DNA of 64,000 nucleotides from JBJMQS01 sp045802605 (GTDB lineage: Bacteria > Planctomycetota > Planctomycetia > Gemmatales > Gemmataceae). The stretch covers positions 124,001 through 188,000 of the forward strand of contig JBJMQS010000053.1 of the NCBI GenBank assembly GCA_045802605.1, written 5' to 3'. Made by a program: the position numbers and the translations under genes. Shown piece by piece: positions 60,743-64,000 of this stretch (position 1 is its first letter; every line of letters starts with the position of its first letter). The notes under the pieces were generated by a model, which was given only the letters and a program-made list of their open reading frames with translations, was not told the DNA's origin and did not search any database.

Positions 60743-63532
60743 TTATTTCGTCGGTTTGACGCCGGGTCCGGACTGCTTCTCTGTCTGCGGCGGGACGGCC
60801 CGCACCAAGTACGGCACAAGATCGTTCAGTGCTGCGTCGATCAATTCGGATTGCTCGCGCTCGTGGATGCGCGATGAGCCGGTCGCCGGGCTGGCGCTGG
60901 CATCGCGGGCCACATACTCGACGGGATACTTCAGCGCGCGCAACCGCGGTTCCATGAACGACCAGGCTCCCATGTTGAACGGCTCTTCCTGCACCCAGAC
61001 ATACTTGTGAGCGCGGGGGTAGCGGGCCAACACCTGCTTGAGCTGCTCCACTGGAAACGGATAAAGCTGTTCCACGCGAATGACGGCCACATCCTCCGGT
61101 AGCGTCCGCGGCTTCTTCTCTTTCGGGTCCCACAGGAAGTCGTAATACACCTTGCCGCTGCACAGAAATACCCGGCGAATTTTGGCGGGATCGCTGGCCG
61201 GCCAATCGAGCACCTCGCGGAAATGACCCGTGGTAAACTCAGCCGTCGGCGACTTGGCCAATGGATGACGCAGGAGGCTCTTGGGCGTCATTACCACCAA
61301 AGGCTTGCGGAAGTTTCGCTTGGTTTGGCGACGAAGCAGATGGAAATATTGGGCCGGCGTCGTGCAATTCACGACCTGGATATTATCCTCGGCCGCCAGT
61401 TGCAGAAAACGTTCCAGGCGGGCACTCGAATGTTCGGGGCCCTGACCCTCATAGCCGTGCGGCAACAGGAGCACAATGCCGCTTGCCCGCTGCCATTTCG
61501 ATTCGCTCGGCGTGATGTACTGATCAATAATCACCTGCGCGCTGTTGGCGAAATCGCCGAACTGCGCTTCCCACAACACCAGTGTGCGCGGGTCGTCCAA
61601 CGAGTACCCGAATTCAAATGCCAATACAGAATACTCAGACAGCGGGCTGTCCCAACTCTGCATTTGCGCTTGGCCGGTCTGAACATGATTCAGCGGAATG
61701 TACCGCTGGCCCGTGGCGCCATCGACGTAGGTCGAGTGCCGCTGGCTAAATGTGCCGCGCCGGCTGTCTTGGCCCGAGAGACGAACGGGCGTGCCTTCGA
61801 CGAGCAACGTGCCGAACGCCAGATTCTCCGCCAAGCCCCAATCGATGCTCTCGCTCTTGCGGACCGCGTCCTGCCATTTCTCGATGACGGAAGTGCGGAG
61901 TCGTTCGTGCAACTTGAATCCGTCCGGCACCGCGGTCAACTTCTCGGCGATGAGCCGGAGCGTGTCGTAAGGCACGCCGGTCGGCACTGCATCGTGGGAA
62001 TACTTGAACGTGAATTTCTGCCAGCGCGGGTCTTGGAACGGCGTCATGCCGCGGCGATGTCGAGGCGAGTTGCGCATGTCGCGCTGGGCCGCGTCGAGCT
62101 TGGCGCGGAACTCCTGATTCATCCGCTCGCTCTCTTCCTGAGTGAGCACGCCGTCGTTGACCAATTGACTCACGTATACCGTGGACACCGGCTTCTTCGC
62201 GCGAATCTTCTGATACATCATGGGCTGGGTGAACGTCGGTTCGTCGCCTTCGTTGTGGCCATACCGGCGATAGCAAACCAAATCGATGACCACGTCCTGA
62301 TTGAACGTCTGCCGGAATTCCAGCGCGAGCTCCGCGCAATAGACAGCCGCCTCGGGGTCTTCGAAATTCACATGAAATATCGGCGCCCCGACCGATTTGG
62401 CAATGTCCGTGCAGTAGCGGGTCGAACGGGCGTCGCTCGGCGAAGTCGTGAAGCCGATCTGATTGTTGATGACAACGTGAATCGTGCCGCCGGTCGTGTA
62501 GCCTTCCAAGTTCACGAAGTTGAGCGTTTCCGCGACTTGGCCCTGCGCGGGGAACGCGGCATCGCCGTGAATGACAAGCGGCACGCCACGGCGGCGTTCT
62601 TTGTCGCCGAACATTTCTTGTTTCGCGCGGGTACGTCCTTCGACCACTGGATGCACGGATTCCAGATGGCTCGGATTCGGCGAGAGCGACAAGTGAACCT
62701 GATGACCATCGCCGACTTTGATCGTGCCGGAGAAGCCGAGGTGATATTTCACGTCGCCGTCGCCATCGGCGGATTCATCGGCGAAGTAATCATCGAACTC
62801 GGCGAAGACGCGGTCGTACGGTTTGCCGATGATGTTGGTCAGCACGTTGAGCCGGCCACGATGCGGCATACCCATCACGAACTCTTGCACGCCCGATGCG
62901 GGGCCTTTCTGCACGATCGCGTCGAGCAGAGGAATGAGCGTCTCGGCGCCTTCGAGCGAGAATCGCTTCTGGCCCTGGTAGCGTGACTGCAAGAAGTCTT
63001 CGAACAATTCGGAGTAAAGCAGATCGCGCAAGATGCGGATGCGTTGCTCGCGGCCGAAGCTCGGCCGGCCCCGGTTCGGTTCGATGCGATCGCGCAGCCA
63101 GCGGCGGATCTTCAAGTCGGAGATGTGCGTGTACTCGAAGCCGATCGTGCGGCAGTACGTCTCGCGGCAAGCGGCGATGATGTCGCGCAGCTTCGCGCGG
63201 CCTAGCCCGATGAACGCACTGCCATCGAATGTCTTGTCGAGATCGGCCGGCGTGAGACCGAAAAACTGCAGGTCGAGTTGCTCATGGCACTCAGCCGGTT
63301 GCGCGAGGGGATCGATGCAAGCGAGGATGTGGCCCAGATCGCGGTAGGCGGCGATGAGCCGGACCACGCGGGTTTGGCCGGTGGACTCCTTTTCGGTGCC
63401 CCCGCCGAGTTCAAAGCCTTCGAAAAAGGCCTGCCAGGCCTGATCGACCGATTTGGGGTCGGCAACCCAGCGCTGGTAGTAATCCTCCAGCACGTCCAAA
63501 TTTGCGCGAGTTGCAAAGTTCGGTGAGCTCAT
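60743..63532 (-). CDS. sucA: 2-oxoglutarate dehydrogenase E1 component
   Basis: 929 residues, normal for SucA. The N-terminal E1 segment (NLDVLEDYYQRWVADPKSVDQAW) supplies E2 binding; the thiamine-diphosphate domain contains GMPHRGRLNVL and a GDAAFPAQG motif with metal ligands (about 330), and the C-terminal transketolase-like part includes YGYSLDDP-like FEFGYSLDDPRTLVLWEAQFGDF and LPHGYEGQGPEHSSARLERFL. It decarboxylates 2-oxoglutarate in the TCA cycle. The direction and 14-bp spacing show a sucAB operon. Upstream (63533-64000) holds repeats only. Confidence 0.96.
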   Translation of the reverse strand: MSSPNFATRANLDVLEDYYQRWVADPKSVDQAWQAFFEGFELGGGTEKESTGQTRVVRLIAAYRDLGHILACIDPLAQPAECHEQLDLQFFGLTPADLDKTFDGSAFIGLGRAKLRDIIAACRETYCRTIGFEYTHISDLKIRRWLRDRIEPNRGRPSFGREQRIRILRDLLYSELFEDFLQSRYQGQKRFSLEGAETLIPLLDAIVQKGPASGVQEFVMGMPHRGRLNVLTNIIGKPYDRVFAEFDDYFADESADGDGDVKYHLGFSGTIKVGDGHQVHLSLSPNPSHLESVHPVVEGRTRAKQEMFGDKERRRGVPLVIHGDAAFPAQGQVAETLNFVNLEGYTTGGTIHVVINNQIGFTTSPSDARSTRYCTDIAKSVGAPIFHVNFEDPEAAVYCAELALEFRQTFNQDVVIDLVCYRRYGHNEGDEPTFTQPMMYQKIRAKKPVSTVYVSQLVNDGVLTQEESERMNQEFRAKLDAAQRDMRNSPRHRRGMTPFQDPRWQKFTFKYSHDAVPTGVPYDTLRLIAEKLTAVPDGFKLHERLRTSVIEKWQDAVRKSESIDWGLAENLAFGTLLVEGTPVRLSGQDSRRGTFSQRHSTYVDGATGQRYIPLNHVQTGQAQMQSWDSPLSEYSVLAFEFGYSLDDPRTLVLWEAQFGDFANSAQVIIDQYITPSESKWQRASGIVLLLPHGYEGQGPEHSSARLERFLQLAAEDNIQVVNCTTPAQYFHLLRRQTKRNFRKPLVVMTPKSLLRHPLAKSPTAEFTTGHFREVLDWPASDPAKIRRVFLCSGKVYYDFLWDPKEKKPRTLPEDVAVIRVEQLYPFPVEQLKQVLARYPRAHKYVWVQEEPFNMGAWSFMEPRLRALKYPVEYVARDASASPATGSSRIHEREQSELIDAALNDLVPYLVRAVPPQTEKQSGPGVKPTK

Positions 63533-63820
63533 TGATTGATTATCCAGCCGGAGCGTGGGCGACCGGCGTAAGTCTCATTGTCGCAGGGGCCTGAAACTAG
63601 GCAAGCACGATAGGATTTCCGGGCCGGGGTTGGGTGATTGGTACGCCCGCCGAGTCGATTTTGCCGGGACGACAGGCCCCGCACGATTCATGCCGCCGGT
63701 GGATTCGCGCGAATCAGCAGAACCTGAAACGACCGGTTTTCAGCGTGGGAATGCCAAAAGGATCTCTGCGCAGCACTGCCTGTGAAAATGCGAGCAGGTG
63801 TAGTGGGCGTTGATGTTGGC

Positions 63821-63892
63821 GAGCGGGGTTGCGTAAGCGCCCCGAGTCTTTCGCGGCTCGCAAACACTCGGGGCACTCACGCAACCCCGCTC
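63821..63892. repeat. 27-bp-arm inverted repeat
   Basis: Left arm 63821-63847 (GAGCGGGGTTGCGTAAGCGC...) and right arm 63866-63892 are complementary except for two positions, with an 18-nt loop. It lies between sucA and the tandem repeat array. Confidence 0.8.
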
Positions 63893-63900
63893 CCTGGGTT

Positions 63901-64000
63901 CGTTATCCGGACGCGCAAGCGACGGCATTTCGTTACTTGGACGCGCCAGCGTCGTCTTGTTAGCCCGACGCGCAAGCGAGGGTCTTCGTTAGCCGGACGC
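63901..64000. repeat. Degenerate tandem repeat, 27-30-bp units, running off the window
   Basis: Units start at 63901, 63931, 63958 and 63987 (last partial). The core is CGTTAGCCSGACGCGCAAGCG with substitutions (for example CGTTACTTGGACGCGCC in unit 2). Unit length varies from 27 to 30 nt, and spacers differ, so this is not a CRISPR array. Confidence 0.75.

Larger units (their letters stand above)
63533..64000. other. 468-bp gene-free region with repeats upstream of sucA
   Basis: No supported gene. It should hold the sucA promoter on the minus strand near 63533-63650, but I saw no clear consensus. The right end carries the inverted repeat 63821-63892 and the tandem repeat 63901-64000. Confidence 0.5.

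Noticed and set aside
61223..62986. 587-codon plus-strand open frame antisense to sucA
   Set aside because: It lies fully within the strong sucA gene on the other strand and has no recognisable domain or ribosome site.
63901..64000. Possible CRISPR array
   Set aside because: Units are degenerate, variable in length and have no uniform spacers; no cas gene nearby.

Overview
The window looks like a chromosomal segment from a planctomycete, probably near Gemmataceae (the rank is an inference). Evidence: a DUF1559 protein with a prepilin-like N-terminus followed by a small lipoprotein (13483-14869), a DUF1501 protein (17768-19171), an HYExAFE-type protein (22842-23303), a secreted enzyme with an N-terminal 'ELEARLTPT' motif and a C-terminal dockerin-like EF-hand pair (25918-28203), and the small basic protein regarded as a PVC-superphylum signature (51418-51729). 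Genes are GC-rich, most have GAGG/GGAG-type ribosome sites, and no rRNA, tRNA, CRISPR array, transposase or prophage gene was recognised.

Layout. 1-9.3 kb: 3' end of an S41 protease, two lipoproteins, an unknown 586-aa protein, a WalJ-like hydrolase, a lone receiver protein, RNase III, an HtrA protease and a glycosyltransferase. 9.3-20 kb: aminotransferase, ornithine-cyclodeaminase-like enzyme, UbiD-like decarboxylase, DUF1559 pair, a large TPR protein, DUF1501 protein, BshB1-like deacetylase. 20-29.6 kb: DUF72, RibD, then a leftward run of sugar isomerase-like, HYExAFE, HisS, M50 protease, secreted nuclease-like protein and a second glycosyltransferase. 29.8-36 kb: a BON protein with a long Pro-rich linker, a Flp-like pilin, an ABC exporter and a membrane protein. 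36-44.7 kb: one 2881-aa NdvB-type cyclic beta-1,2-glucan synthase, divergent from a protein that is about one third Met plus Cys (44965-45474). 45.6-53.1 kb: secreted protein, distant BshC-like protein, glycosyltransferase 2, ABC-F ATPase, universal stress protein, PVC small basic protein, FolK and an SDR lacking its catalytic Ser/Tyr. 53.3-63.5 kb, all leftward: a paired active/inactive M16 peptidase operon, an acetyltransferase, three small membrane proteins, a secreted protein and sucB-sucA of the TCA cycle.

Architecture. Of eleven convergent gene pairs, seven overlap or abut (14-nt overlap to 3-nt gap) and the other four are separated by a strong inverted repeat. Several of these repeats (406-465, 5499-5573, 52236-52317, 53177-53302, 63821-63892) are long, near-perfect hairpins of different sequence families; a degenerate tandem repeat runs off the right edge.

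The most unusual items are the Met/Cys-rich protein with its own promoter-like sequence, the giant glucan synthase, the branched palindromic element at 53177-53302, the tail-to-tail packing pattern, the BON protein with duplicated C-terminal domain, and two candidate bacillithiol genes.
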